Shown: positions 50,445-58,737, numbered from the stretch's first letter. The stretch: DNA of 64,000 nt from Streptomyces tibetensis (GCF_007655005.1 NZ_SZVW01000020.1:1-64000), one strand, 5' to 3'. Translations and numbers: made by a program. Notes: generated from the sequence alone by a model not told the origin.

Positions 50445-50631
50445 CCGGCCCACCGAGCCGCGCCGCGTCACCGTCCAGCGCAAGGGCCCCCTGCTGATGG
50501 AGGGCCCGGTCGAGGTGGAGCTGGAGGACGGCTCCGTCGTCTCCTCCGACCGCTTCCGCGTGGCCCTGTGCACGTGCCGCCGCAGCCGCCGCTACCCGTG
50601 GTGCGACACGAGCCACCGCGACCGGGCATAA
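50425..50631 (+). CDS. CDGSH-type iron-sulfur protein
   Basis: A 68-residue protein whose C-terminal CTCRRSRRYPWCDTSH fits the C-x-C-x2-(S/T)-x3-P-x-C-D-x2-H pattern binding a [2Fe-2S] cluster by three Cys and one His. GTG 50425 lies inside the 3' end of the methyltransferase gene, indicating coupling. It could deliver electrons to the diiron-like enzyme (inference). A strong hairpin follows. Confidence 0.88.
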   Translation: MPNSPSDRPTEPRRVTVQRKGPLLMEGPVEVELEDGSVVSSDRFRVALCTCRRSRRYPWCDTSHRDRA

Positions 50632-50653
50632 GGCCCCGGACGCAAGAAAAGTC

Positions 50654-50692
50654 GGGGGCCGGCGGGCAGCCCCACACTGCCCGCCGGCCCCC
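50654..50692. terminator. Bidirectional terminator with 16-bp stem
   Basis: Perfect 16-bp complementarity (GGGGGCCGGCGGGCAG with CTGCCCGCCGGCCCCC) and a seven-base loop separate the CDGSH operon (+) from the protease-inhibitor gene (-). Confidence 0.85.
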
Positions 50693-50795
50693 TTGCGCGA
50701 GATCGCGACTCCTCGTGACAACGGCCCGGCTCCCCAGCCACGGCCCGCTGCGCTTCACGGTTTCAGCGCGATCCCGGTCTGTGGGTTCATCCCTC

Positions 50796-51230
50796 TCAGA
50801 AGGAGAAGACGCCCGTCCCGTAGGCGTTCTTCATGCAGTCGTTGGAGAAGGTGCGCTCGTAGGAGACGCGCTTGCCCTGCCAGACGCCGTCGACGGTGAT
50901 GACGACGGGGTCGTACTGCCTGGTGCACATCACGCCGTCCCTCGCGGTCAGGGCGTCGAAGTCGCCGCCCACGCCGCGCAGTTCCGCGCACGCCGCCCCG
51001 GCTGCCGGGTGCGTGCCGGCGGCCTTCGGGGCACAGGTCAGGGTGACCGCGCGTTCCGGAGTCGCTGCGATCGCGCTCTCACCGTGGCCCACCGTGAGGA
51101 CGAGGGCCGACGGGGCGTAGAGCGCGGTGGGGGCCTGACCCGGAGTGGCGAGCGCGGCCCCGGAGAGGGGTCCGCAGACGGCGGTGGCCGTCATGCCGAT
51201 GGTCATGGCCCAGCGCGCGGTGGTCCGCAT
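50796..51230 (-). CDS. Subtilisin inhibitor-like (SSI) secreted protease inhibitor
   Basis: A 144-residue secreted inhibitor: signal peptide to about residue 28, then YAPSALVLTVGHG, TLTCAPKAAGTHPAA with CAELRGVGGDFDAL, VMCTRQYDPVVITVDG and VSYERTFSNDCMKNAYG. The four Cys form the two SSI disulfides. In the reactive-site loop CTRQYDP the position aligned to P1 is Arg, predicting inhibition of trypsin-like proteases over subtilisin. GGAAGGAAG lies seven bases before ATG 51230. Confidence 0.93.
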   Translation of the reverse strand: MRTTARWAMTIGMTATAVCGPLSGAALATPGQAPTALYAPSALVLTVGHGESAIAATPERAVTLTCAPKAAGTHPAAGAACAELRGVGGDFDALTARDGVMCTRQYDPVVITVDGVWQGKRVSYERTFSNDCMKNAYGTGVFSF

Positions 51231-51556
51231 TGTGTGCTTCCTTCCGCATCGATTACAGGGTGTGCCGTCCCGTGCTCGGTCGGTGCCCGGAGCGGCGAGC
51301 GCGAGTCTGCCGAGTCCGCAGCGGAAACACACATCGACCCCACGGGTTTCAGTAACCTTGCGTATTGAATCAGTGGCGCGAAGTTACGGAATCCATGCCG
51401 GCGAAGCCCGTAACCGCGCGGTTTTCGGGGGTACGAAGCGGCCAGATGGCCGATTTCCGCGTGTTCGTTAATAGGCCTGAAACATTCCGATTCCGCTCTG
51501 GGCCGACTGCTTCGTGACCCCTTGTGTTCATGAACCGGCCGAGTAATCGTCATTAC
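51231..51556. other. Intergenic region between SSI and regulator-like gene
   Basis: 326 bp of reduced GC without a credible gene, holding divergent promoters. A GGCCAGATGGCC near-palindrome is present around 51440, and an AT-rich TTAATAG stretch near 51470. No defined regulatory match was recognised. Confidence 0.5.
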
Positions 51557-52114
51557 ATGATTACGAACGAGCAGAGAGAGAAGCTCCGCGGCTGGTTCGC
51601 CGGCCGCCTGCCCGATGACCTCTTCGAGGAGCTGACCGAGATCACGGTCGACCGCGAGGAGATCACCGTCATCGGCCGCATCCCCGCACCGCGGCTGGCC
51701 GAGGACGCCCCGGCCACCGAACGGGACGCGGCCCTGGAGAGCCGGGCGCAGGAGTTCCGGGAGCGCACCCGCGAGGACCGGATGGCCGTGGCCCGGGAGG
51801 CCGAGCACCGGTTCGGCCGCAAGGTGTCCTGGGGTGTGGAGTGCGGCGGACGGCGGACGCTGTACACACACGTGGCCGCGCCGGTCATGACGCGGCTGCG
51901 CCAGCCTGAACGCCAGGTACTCGACACCTTGATCGCCGGCGGCGTCGCCCGCAGCCGCAGCGAAGCGCTGGCCTGGTGCGTGCGCCTGGTGCAGCGCCAT
52001 ACGGACGACTGGCTCGCCGAGTTGCGCGAATCACTCGAACACGTGCAGCGCGTCCGGGCCCAGGGTCCGGACACCGAGCCGGATCCCGCACCGCGCGCGG
52101 ACGAAGAGGAGTGA
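51557..52114 (+). CDS. Conserved hypothetical protein, possible RHH-type DNA-binding
   Basis: A 185-residue soluble protein (MITNEQREKLRGWFAGRLP). The region 120-150 (PVMTRLRQPERQVLDTLIAGGVARSRSEALAWC, in parts) resembles a ribbon-helix-helix helix pair: LIAGGVARSRSEALAW. The remainder is highly charged. Relatives are widespread in Streptomyces without assigned function. ATG 51557 was chosen by resemblance to relatives; GTG 51524 is also open. Function unknown. Confidence 0.75.
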   Translation: MITNEQREKLRGWFAGRLPDDLFEELTEITVDREEITVIGRIPAPRLAEDAPATERDAALESRAQEFRERTREDRMAVAREAEHRFGRKVSWGVECGGRRTLYTHVAAPVMTRLRQPERQVLDTLIAGGVARSRSEALAWCVRLVQRHTDDWLAELRESLEHVQRVRAQGPDTEPDPAPRADEEE

Positions 52115-52147
52115 GCCGTTGTCAGACCCCTCGGCTACGTTGCCGGC

Positions 52148-52843
52148 ATGACCGACTTCGTACTGGTGGCAGGGGCATGGCTCGGGGCGTGGGCATGGGA
52201 CGAGGTGGCCGCGGAGCTTCGCGGCGCCGGGCATGACGTCCATGCGCTGACGCTGTCGGGCCTCGCCGACAGACGGGACACACAGCCGGCCGGGCAGCAG
52301 ACGCACGTCCGGGACATCGTCGAGGAGGTGGAGCGGCTCGGTCTGCGGGACGTCGTCCTGGTCGGACACAGCTACGCGGGCGTTCCGGTCGGGCAGGCCG
52401 CCGAACGGATCGGCGACCGGCTGCGCCGCGTGGTGTTCGTCGACGCGAACGTGCCGGTGCACGGGGAGTCGTTCCTGTCGGGCTGGGCCAGCGAACACGT
52501 ACGGCGGACGATCGACGCACAGGGCGGGTACTGGCCGCCGCTGGGTCCCGAGGAGTACGCGGGGCAGGGGCTGACGGACGAGCAGATCGCCCGGATCGTG
52601 GGAGCGACCCCGCACCCGGGCATCACGCTCACCGAACCGGCCGTCCTCGACCGCCCGCTCGACGCGCTCCCGGCCACGTATGTGAAGTGCCTCCTCGACG
52701 GGGACGAGCCGATGCCGGCCGTGGCCGCGCTTTTGAAGAGCGACAGCTGGGAGCTGGTGACGCTGGACACCGGGCACTGGCCGATGTTCTCGCAGCCGCG
52801 CGCGCTGGCCCGCGTACTGCACGCGGCGGTGGCCCGACCCTGA
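52148..52843 (+). CDS. Alpha/beta hydrolase
   Basis: A 231-residue alpha/beta hydrolase similar to plant esterase/methylesterase-like proteins: FVLVAGAWLGAWAWDEV oxyanion region, nucleophile elbow VGHSYAGVP (Ser), and a C-terminal GHWPMFSQP with the catalytic His. It is 33 bp past the preceding gene. The substrate cannot be predicted. Confidence 0.87.
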   Translation: MTDFVLVAGAWLGAWAWDEVAAELRGAGHDVHALTLSGLADRRDTQPAGQQTHVRDIVEEVERLGLRDVVLVGHSYAGVPVGQAAERIGDRLRRVVFVDANVPVHGESFLSGWASEHVRRTIDAQGGYWPPLGPEEYAGQGLTDEQIARIVGATPHPGITLTEPAVLDRPLDALPATYVKCLLDGDEPMPAVAALLKSDSWELVTLDTGHWPMFSQPRALARVLHAAVARP

Positions 52844-52924
52844 TCCTCCGGTGCGCATACCGCTCGGTATCGTCGCCCGTACGGCACGGTCTCGACGAGG
52901 AGACGACGAGAGGCGGGGCGTACG

Positions 52925-54094
52925 GTGGGCAAGCACTGGGCGGACTTCCAGTACGAGATCTATCTGAACGGGATGACGGGCGCCGTACCGCGGCTGCCCA
53001 CCGATCTGACCCGGCTGGAGGAGCTCACCGAGCAGCGGCTCGGGCCCGGCCCGGTCGGTTACGTGGCGGGCAGCGCGGGCAACGGCAGCACGTCCCGCGC
53101 CAACCGGGCGGCCCTGGAGCGCCGCCGGATCGTGCCGCGCATGCTCCGGGACGTGCACGAGCGGGACCTGTCGGTCGAGGTACTGGGCCGTGCCCTCCCG
53201 GCCCCGCTCGCGCTGGCCCCGGTCGGCGTGCTGTCGATCATGCACCCGGACGCCGAGTCCGCCGCGGCCCGGGCCGCCGCCGCGCAGGGCGTGCCGTACA
53301 TCCTGTCGTCCGCGTCCAGCACGCCCATGGAGCAGGTCGCCGAGGCGATGGGCGACGGCGAGCGCTGGTTCCAGCTGTACTGGCCGAAGGACCCGGAGGT
53401 GGCCCGCAGCTTCCTGGACCGGGCGAGGGCGGCCGGGTTCACCGCGCTGGTCGTCACGCTGGACACGCCGTTGCTGTCGTGGCGGCCGCGCGATCTCGAC
53501 CAGGCCTATCTGCCGTTCCTGCACGGCGTGGGCACCGCCAACTACTTCTCGGACCCGGCGTTCCGGGCGGGCCTTGCCAAGCCGGTGCACGAGGATCCGA
53601 ACGCGGCCGTGATGCACTTCCTGGGAATGTTCTCCGACCCGGCCAAGAGCTGGCCGGACCTGGCGTTCCTGCGGGAGAACTGGGACGGCCCGATCGTCCT
53701 CAAGGGCGTCCTGCACCCGGACGACGCGCGCCTGGCCGCGGACGCCGGCATGGACGGTGTGGTCGTCTCCAACCACGGCGGCCGTCAGGTGGCCGGCGCT
53801 GTCGCGGCGGCCGACGCGCTCCCCCGTGTGGCGCAGGCGGTGGGCGACCGGCTCACCGTCCTCTTCGACAGCGGCGTCCGCACCGGCGACGACATCTTCA
53901 AGGCGCTCGCCCTCGGCGCCCGCGCGGTCCTCGTCGGCCGCCCGTACGTCTACGGTCTCGGCCTCGACGGCCGGTTGGGCGTCGAGCACGTCATCCGTTG
54001 CCTGCTCGCCGAACTCGACCTGACGCTCGCCCTGTCGGGGCATGCGACGCCGGGCACCATCGGCCCGGCCGACCTCGTCGAGGATCCGGTGTGA
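52925..54094 (+). CDS. FMN-dependent alpha-hydroxy-acid oxidase, lactate 2-monooxygenase-like
   Basis: A 389-residue TIM-barrel flavoenzyme: APVGVLSIMHPDAE, FQLYWPKD, IVLKGVLHPDDA (flavin Lys), VVSNHGGRQVAG with the catalytic His and substrate Arg, and DSGVRTGDDIFKALALGARAVLVGRPY (quoted in parts). Length and sequence suit lactate 2-monooxygenase/oxidase. It oxidises L-lactate or a similar 2-hydroxy acid. GTG 52925 starts MGKHWADFQYEIYL. A hairpin follows the stop. Confidence 0.88.
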   Translation: MGKHWADFQYEIYLNGMTGAVPRLPTDLTRLEELTEQRLGPGPVGYVAGSAGNGSTSRANRAALERRRIVPRMLRDVHERDLSVEVLGRALPAPLALAPVGVLSIMHPDAESAAARAAAAQGVPYILSSASSTPMEQVAEAMGDGERWFQLYWPKDPEVARSFLDRARAAGFTALVVTLDTPLLSWRPRDLDQAYLPFLHGVGTANYFSDPAFRAGLAKPVHEDPNAAVMHFLGMFSDPAKSWPDLAFLRENWDGPIVLKGVLHPDDARLAADAGMDGVVVSNHGGRQVAGAVAAADALPRVAQAVGDRLTVLFDSGVRTGDDIFKALALGARAVLVGRPYVYGLGLDGRLGVEHVIRCLLAELDLTLALSGHATPGTIGPADLVEDPV

Positions 54095-54099
54095 GCAGT

Positions 54100-54129
54100 G
54101 GGCTGCGCGTCGCGTTCGCCGCGCAGCCC
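54100..54129. terminator. Terminator hairpin
   Basis: A 10-bp perfect stem (GGGCTGCGCG with CGCGCAGCCC), loop ten bases, lies five bases after the oxidase stop and before the convergent ricin-domain gene. Confidence 0.6.
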
Positions 54130-54152
54130 CGCTCGGGCCCCGGGGCCCTTCG

Positions 54153-55778
54153 TCACGCGGTCCGGCCGTCGGTCAGCCCTACCTGGTGGGCCGCCGGGTC
54201 GTCCTGCTCCTCGATCGACAGGGAACCGGAGGTCGTCGGCAGGGGCTCGGCCTGCCATCGCTGGGCGTCGGAGGAGCGGTCGCGGACCTTGACGACGATG
54301 TCGGCGTCCGGGTCGTCGTCGGCCGGGGCGAGGGCCAGCTGCTCGTCCCAGCGGGGCAGCAACTCCCCCTGCACGGTGAGGTCGTAGCGCACGTCCTCGC
54401 CCCGCGCGGCATCCTCGTCGGCGCAGGTGCCGAGGACGACGACACCGGCGTCCTTGTGGGAGTCCAGGCACAGCCCGGGGTCGGCGACGCTGCGCAGCAA
54501 CCCGTCGTCCTCGTACGTCCACTGCTGGGTCCACACCGTCGAGCACTCCGCCAGTTTCGTGCCCGAACCCTCCTTCGGCAGGTCGCGGATGTCGAGGCAC
54601 AGATCGGCACCGACGTTGCGCAACCGCGTCACGCCCTGGGACGCGGGAAGCCCGGCGGCGCCGGGTGGCGTCACCGACGCGGAGCCCTTGCCGCCGGCGG
54701 CGCTGTCGGAGCCGGCCGGGTCGGCCTCCCCGCCGTCGTAGGACGACGCGCTGATGATGAGCACCGTCGCCAGCACCCCGGCCGAGACCGCGCCGATGCC
54801 CGAGAGCAGTGCCCGCGAGGAGCGCAGCGCCTGCGGAAGCCCTCGGGCGGGCACGGGGAGCCGGGACAGCAGCCCGTGCCGCCCGCCACCCCGGCGTCCG
54901 CCGCCGCGTCGGTTCGCGCGGGCACCGCGCGTGCCGTGCGAGGCGCGTCCGGGGCGGGAGTCGAGGTAGCGGCGCGCGCCCCAGCCGAGCACCGCCTCGG
55001 CGATCAACGGACCCAGCGGGCCTTCGAAATGGCTCAGTTGTTCCGCGGCGTTCCGGCAGTAGCGGCACTCGTCCAGATGCTGCTGGACGTCGGGCAGCAG
55101 GGCGCCGCCCCGGCGTATCGGGAAGTCCAGGAGACGGTTGTAGAACCGGCAATCATGGGTCGGTGCGAGTTCGCGATGGGCTTGTACACAACCTAGACGA
55201 AATGTTTCCCGCGCCTGTTCGAGGGCCGCCGACGCGATGTCGGTGTCCAGGCCGAGCAGTCCGGCCGGGACGCTTAAAGGATCTGCCTCCACCTCGACGT
55301 GCCAGAGCAAACAGCGCGAGTCCGCGGGAAGTGCCTGGAATGCCCGCTCCGCGAGGGTTCGATTTTCGGGCGTCATGGACGTCGCCGCGCGCAGCCCGCG
55401 CCCTCCGGCCGGTTTCTGCAAGGCGGGCAGAACGGCCGATATTCGATCGTCGGCGGACCACTCGCGGATGGTGTCGCGCACGGTCACCAGCAGGGCCGGG
55501 CGCAGCGCGACGGCGGACTCGCCGAAAGCGAGGCGGTTGAGGGTCCGGTGGAAGGCGGTCCCGGTCACCATCGCGGCGACCTGCGCCGACGAGGCGAGAC
55601 AGATGACCGCGTAGTCGTGCACCGGCTGGTAGTGCCGCGCCATCAGCAGCGCGACGGAATGGGCGGCGACCTGGCCCTCCGGACTGCCTCTCAGAGGTGC
55701 GGCGAGTGACTCATCGGATTCCCCCGCATCCCCGCCGGGCGGGGGATACGGAGGACGAGGGGGGTGGGGGGTGGGCAC
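54153..55778 (-). CDS. Membrane protein fusing sigma-like, zinc-finger and ricin-lectin domains, with TTA codon
   Basis: A 541-residue protein. Residues about 45-105 resemble sigma-70 region 2 (YQPVHDYAVICLASSAQVAAMVTGTAF), and about 150-200 resemble ECF region 4 (LPADSRCLLWHVEVEADPL). H234-x3-C238-x2-C241 (HLDECRYC) is an anti-sigma zinc-finger motif. A basic stretch and one membrane helix (about 322-345) lead to an outside ricin-type beta-trefoil (about 380-520, with QQWTYEDDGLLRS). This predicts a membrane-tethered sigma factor sensing carbohydrate. Codon 168 (complement of 55275-55277) is TTA. GTG 55778 has GGAAGGA nine bases upstream. Sigma activity is unproven because region 2 is divergent. 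Confidence 0.78.
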   Translation of the reverse strand: MPTPHPPRPPYPPPGGDAGESDESLAAPLRGSPEGQVAAHSVALLMARHYQPVHDYAVICLASSAQVAAMVTGTAFHRTLNRLAFGESAVALRPALLVTVRDTIREWSADDRISAVLPALQKPAGGRGLRAATSMTPENRTLAERAFQALPADSRCLLWHVEVEADPLSVPAGLLGLDTDIASAALEQARETFRLGCVQAHRELAPTHDCRFYNRLLDFPIRRGGALLPDVQQHLDECRYCRNAAEQLSHFEGPLGPLIAEAVLGWGARRYLDSRPGRASHGTRGARANRRGGGRRGGGRHGLLSRLPVPARGLPQALRSSRALLSGIGAVSAGVLATVLIISASSYDGGEADPAGSDSAAGGKGSASVTPPGAAGLPASQGVTRLRNVGADLCLDIRDLPKEGSGTKLAECSTVWTQQWTYEDDGLLRSVADPGLCLDSHKDAGVVVLGTCADEDAARGEDVRYDLTVQGELLPRWDEQLALAPADDDPDADIVVKVRDRSSDAQRWQAEPLPTTSGSLSIEEQDDPAAHQVGLTDGRTA

Positions 55779-56108
55779 TGAGATGGTTCCTTCCCACGCA
55801 TGTGACACACAGAAGCTCTGTCGCCGAAAAAGGAGGCCCGGTTGGTGCGTACCTCTTTTGGCGCAGCGCGGGAGGTGAGAATTCACCGTTGGCGAATCGG
55901 ACGCGGTCCACATATCACGTGCGACACCCGGCCATTCCCCCCGCACGCGTGTTTCACTCTTGCACAACCCCCACACGGCCAACAAGGCGCCCGGACAACA
56001 TCCCCACCATTGACAGAAAGTCAGAAACGGGGAACGAATGTGCGCACTTCGCACCCGTTTTCGACATTTCCCTGCGGCCTGTGTGAATCGGGCATCGGGT
56101 CCGCTTCC
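55779..56108. other. Intergenic region upstream of the sigma/ricin gene
   Basis: 330 bp with moderately low GC, lying upstream of the sigma/ricin gene and downstream of the Fic-like toxin gene, both on the minus strand. No gene, RNA or repeat was recognised. It should contain the promoter of the sigma/ricin gene. Confidence 0.5.
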
Positions 56109-56486
56109 TCAGATCTGCCAGGAGCGCAGCCGGTCCGCCGCGCCGTAGACGTCGGTGGTGCCGGACAGCAGGTCGCGCGCCAGGTCGACGAGGGCGCCGT
56201 AGGGCGGGTCGATGCCGACGCCGCTGACGAACATGTACGCCACGGCGGTCGCGCAGGCGAAGCGGGCGTTGGCCGAGGGCAGCGGCCGGAGCACGGTGAT
56301 GGTGTGCAGCAGCGCGGCGGCCCGCCAGGCCGGGTCGGAGTTCACTCCGAGGCGCGGCGGGTCGACGCGGTGCCGGGCGACCGCGGCGACCAGTGCGGAG
56401 AAGTCGTTGACGGTGGGCTGGTCCGGCAGCACCTCTTCATGGCGCTGGAGCAGCCAGGGCACATCGATATGAATCACGGGCGCCAT
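56109..56486 (-). CDS. Fic/Doc-like toxin with degenerate active site
   Basis: A 125-residue protein of the small Fic/Doc type common in Streptomyces TA loci. The region aligned to the Fic motif (HxFx2GNxR) reads LRPLPSANARFA: Asn and Arg remain but the catalytic His is Arg and the Phe is Leu. AMP- or phospho-transfer as in canonical Fic/Doc is therefore doubtful. It follows the antitoxin gene by three bases on the minus strand. Confidence 0.78.
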   Translation of the reverse strand: MAPVIHIDVPWLLQRHEEVLPDQPTVNDFSALVAAVARHRVDPPRLGVNSDPAWRAAALLHTITVLRPLPSANARFACATAVAYMFVSGVGIDPPYGALVDLARDLLSGTTDVYGAADRLRSWQI

Positions 56487-56489
56487 GGG

Positions 56490-56735
56490 TCAGGCGGCCC
56501 GCCCTTCGCCCTTGGCGGGCGGTTCGTCGTCGGGGAACGCGGCGGCGAACTCGTCGGCGTGGGTGGCGAAGAACCGGCGGAAGGCCTCCGCGCCCTCCTG
56601 CAGGGCCCGGTGACGGGCTATGTCGGCCGCGGCCGCTTCCCGCACGAGCGCCTTCATGGACGTACCGCGCTCCTTGGCGATCTGCCTGAGGTCCTCAAGT
56701 TCGCGGTCGCTGAACTCCACGTTGAGAGCTGGCAT
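56490..56735 (-). CDS. Ribbon-helix-helix antitoxin
   Basis: An 81-residue protein starting MPALNVEFSDRELEDLRQIAKE, a CopG/RHH-type strand and first helix, followed by GTSMKALVREAAAADIARHRAL as second helix and an acidic C-terminal tail ending in DDEPPAKGEGRAA. It should bind its own operator and neutralise the adjacent Fic-like protein. Confidence 0.85.
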   Translation of the reverse strand: MPALNVEFSDRELEDLRQIAKERGTSMKALVREAAAADIARHRALQEGAEAFRRFFATHADEFAAAFPDDEPPAKGEGRAA

Positions 56736-56849
56736 GTCATCACGGTACCGCTCGGGTACTGACTCGTAAATACCCCCAGGTCAGCATGGCTTCCGGAAGG
56801 TACCGGGGAGGGGGACGGCCTGAGATGTGGGTCACAACGGGCCCTCGGA

Positions 56850-56856
56850 TGTCACA
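56850..56856 (+). promoter_or_regulatory. Candidate ECF41 -35 element
   Basis: TGTCACA, the reported -35 consensus for ECF41 sigma factors, lies 54 bp before the start of the ECF41-type gene; a matching CGTC -10 at the standard spacing is not clear. It suggests autoregulation. Confidence 0.4.
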
Positions 56857-56910
56857 TTCCGGGGCCCTGTCCGGCTCGCAGTGGTGAGCACGTCCACGGG
56901 AGGCCCACGC

Positions 56911-57843
56911 ATGACCCAGAGCTCCGTACCCGGCACCGACGCCCCGCTCGACGCGGCGACCCGGGTGTTCGTCGACCACCGCGAGCTGCTGTTCGGCGTC
57001 GTGTACAACATCCTCGGCAGTGTCGCGGACACCGAGGACGTCCTGCAGGAGACATGGCTGTCCTGGACGGCCCGCGGCGGGGGCGCCCCCCTGGCCGGCG
57101 TCGACAACCCCCGCGCCTACCTCGTCCGGGTGGCCGTCAACCACGCGCTGCGCCGCCGTGCCGTGATCAACCGCCGGCAGGAGACGTACGTCGGTCCGTG
57201 GCTCCCCGAGCCACTGGTCGCCCCGGAGGACACCGAGACCGCCGAGACCCCGGCCCTGCGTTCCGAGTCGGTGTCGCTGGCGATGCTGGTGGTCCTGGAG
57301 TCGCTGACACCGCTGGAGCGGGCCGTGTTCGTGCTGGGCGAGGTGTTCGGCTACCCGCACGCCGAGATCGCGGAGGTCATCGACCGCTCCCCCGCCGCCG
57401 TACGCCAGTTGGCGCACCGGGCCCGGGAGCACGTGCACGCGCGACGGCCGCGGTACGAGGCGCATCCGCGCGTGCGGCGGGAGGCGACCGAGCGGTTCGT
57501 GCGGGCGGCGCTCGGCGGGGACATCGCCGAGCTGATGGAGGTGCTGGCGCCGGACGTCACGGCGTGGACCGACGCGGGCGGCCGGCGCCGGCGGGCCGGT
57601 CTGCGCCCGGTGCACGGCCGGGACAAGGTGGCCCGGCTGCTCACCGCCGGGCGGGGCGGCCCGGACCACCCGGTCTGGCGCTACCGGCGCGTCAACGGCG
57701 ACGACGCGGCGGTGCTGTTCGACGGTGATGCGCCGTTCGCCGTCCTGGTCCTGGACCTCACCCCGCAGGGCGACCGGGTGCGCGGCATCTACGTCGTGGC
57801 CAACCCCGACAAGCTCGCCCATCTGCCGAGGGCGGCCGAGTGA
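56911..57843 (+). CDS. ECF41-type sigma factor (SigJ-like) with SnoaL domain
   Basis: A 310-residue extracytoplasmic-function sigma factor. Region 2 (about 20-85) contains FGVVYNILGSVADTEDVLQETWL; region 4 (about 125-180) contains SLTPLERAVFVLGEVFGY and EVIDRSPAAVRQLAHRARE. The linker WLPEP and C-terminal NPDKL in a SnoaL-like domain (about 190-305) are hallmarks of ECF41, where the extension tunes sigma activity in place of an anti-sigma factor. GGGAGG precedes ATG 56911. The usual carboxymuconolactone-type partner is not adjacent. Confidence 0.92.
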   Translation: MTQSSVPGTDAPLDAATRVFVDHRELLFGVVYNILGSVADTEDVLQETWLSWTARGGGAPLAGVDNPRAYLVRVAVNHALRRRAVINRRQETYVGPWLPEPLVAPEDTETAETPALRSESVSLAMLVVLESLTPLERAVFVLGEVFGYPHAEIAEVIDRSPAAVRQLAHRAREHVHARRPRYEAHPRVRREATERFVRAALGGDIAELMEVLAPDVTAWTDAGGRRRRAGLRPVHGRDKVARLLTAGRGGPDHPVWRYRRVNGDDAAVLFDGDAPFAVLVLDLTPQGDRVRGIYVVANPDKLAHLPRAAE

Positions 57844-57945
57844 CGCGCCGAGCAGAGGGATCCGGGTGCCGCCCGCGTCGGCCGGGCCCCGCAGGCGTCG
57901 GCCGCACCCGCCGCGCGGGCCCGGCCGCCGGGACCGCGCGGCCGG

Positions 57946-58737
57946 TCAGGAGTGGGCGCGGCAGAACTCCCGGACGGTCCGGTTGAACGGCTCCGGCGCC
58001 TCGATGTTGCTGAGGTGCCCGATGCCCGGGAGCACGACCAGCGTGGCCCGCGGGATCGCTTCGAGGAACTGGTGGGCCACGGGCTCCACGGGTGAGCGGG
58101 TATCGAGCTCGCCCCACAGCAGGAGCGTCGGTACCGCGATCTTCGGCAGCAGGTCCCGCTGGTCGGCCTCGACCATGACGGTGAGCTCGGTCCGCATGCT
58201 CTGGGGCCGGGTGTCGGCCGACATCACTGACAGCAGGCGCACGGCTTCGGCGGGTGGCTGCCCGGCGAACAGACCCGGCATGGTCGGTGCGAACGTCTCG
58301 GCCGGGACCGCGAGCATCCGCTCCGCCCCCTCGGCCCGGGACCGCACCTCCGCCGCCGGCAGCGAGCCCTTCCAGCCCGCGTAGGTGTCGACGAGAAGCA
58401 GCGTCCGGACGAGTTCGGCGTGGTGCCGGTAGAGCTCCAGCACGACGGTCCCGCCCCAGGAGGCGCCCAGGACGTGGGCGGGGCCGAGGTCCACGTCCTC
58501 GATGACGGCCGCCAGGCAGCGGGCGTAGTCCGCCAGCGTGAAGCCGGGCGGGACGTCCGAGGAGCGGCCTGCGCCCGGCTCGTCCCAGGCGACGACGGTG
58601 AACTCGTCGGCCAGGTCCTCGGCCTGGGGGCGGAACAGCCTGGCGTCCGTGGTGGCGCCGTGCGCGAGCACGAGGGGCGGGCCCTGGCCCACCCGGTCGT
58701 ACACGACCTCGATGCCGTCGACCCGCACCGCTGGCAT
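57946..58737 (-). CDS. Alpha/beta hydrolase
   Basis: A 263-residue alpha/beta hydrolase: VLAHGATTDARLF oxyanion region, WDEPGAGRSSDV, nucleophile elbow GASWGGTVV with Ser, WGELDTRSPV and catalytic His in PGIGHLSNIEAPE. It resembles lactonase/haloperoxidase-like hydrolases. It converges with the ECF41 gene across a GC-rich hairpin-forming gap of about 100 bp. Confidence 0.88.
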   Translation of the reverse strand: MPAVRVDGIEVVYDRVGQGPPLVLAHGATTDARLFRPQAEDLADEFTVVAWDEPGAGRSSDVPPGFTLADYARCLAAVIEDVDLGPAHVLGASWGGTVVLELYRHHAELVRTLLLVDTYAGWKGSLPAAEVRSRAEGAERMLAVPAETFAPTMPGLFAGQPPAEAVRLLSVMSADTRPQSMRTELTVMVEADQRDLLPKIAVPTLLLWGELDTRSPVEPVAHQFLEAIPRATLVVLPGIGHLSNIEAPEPFNRTVREFCRAHS

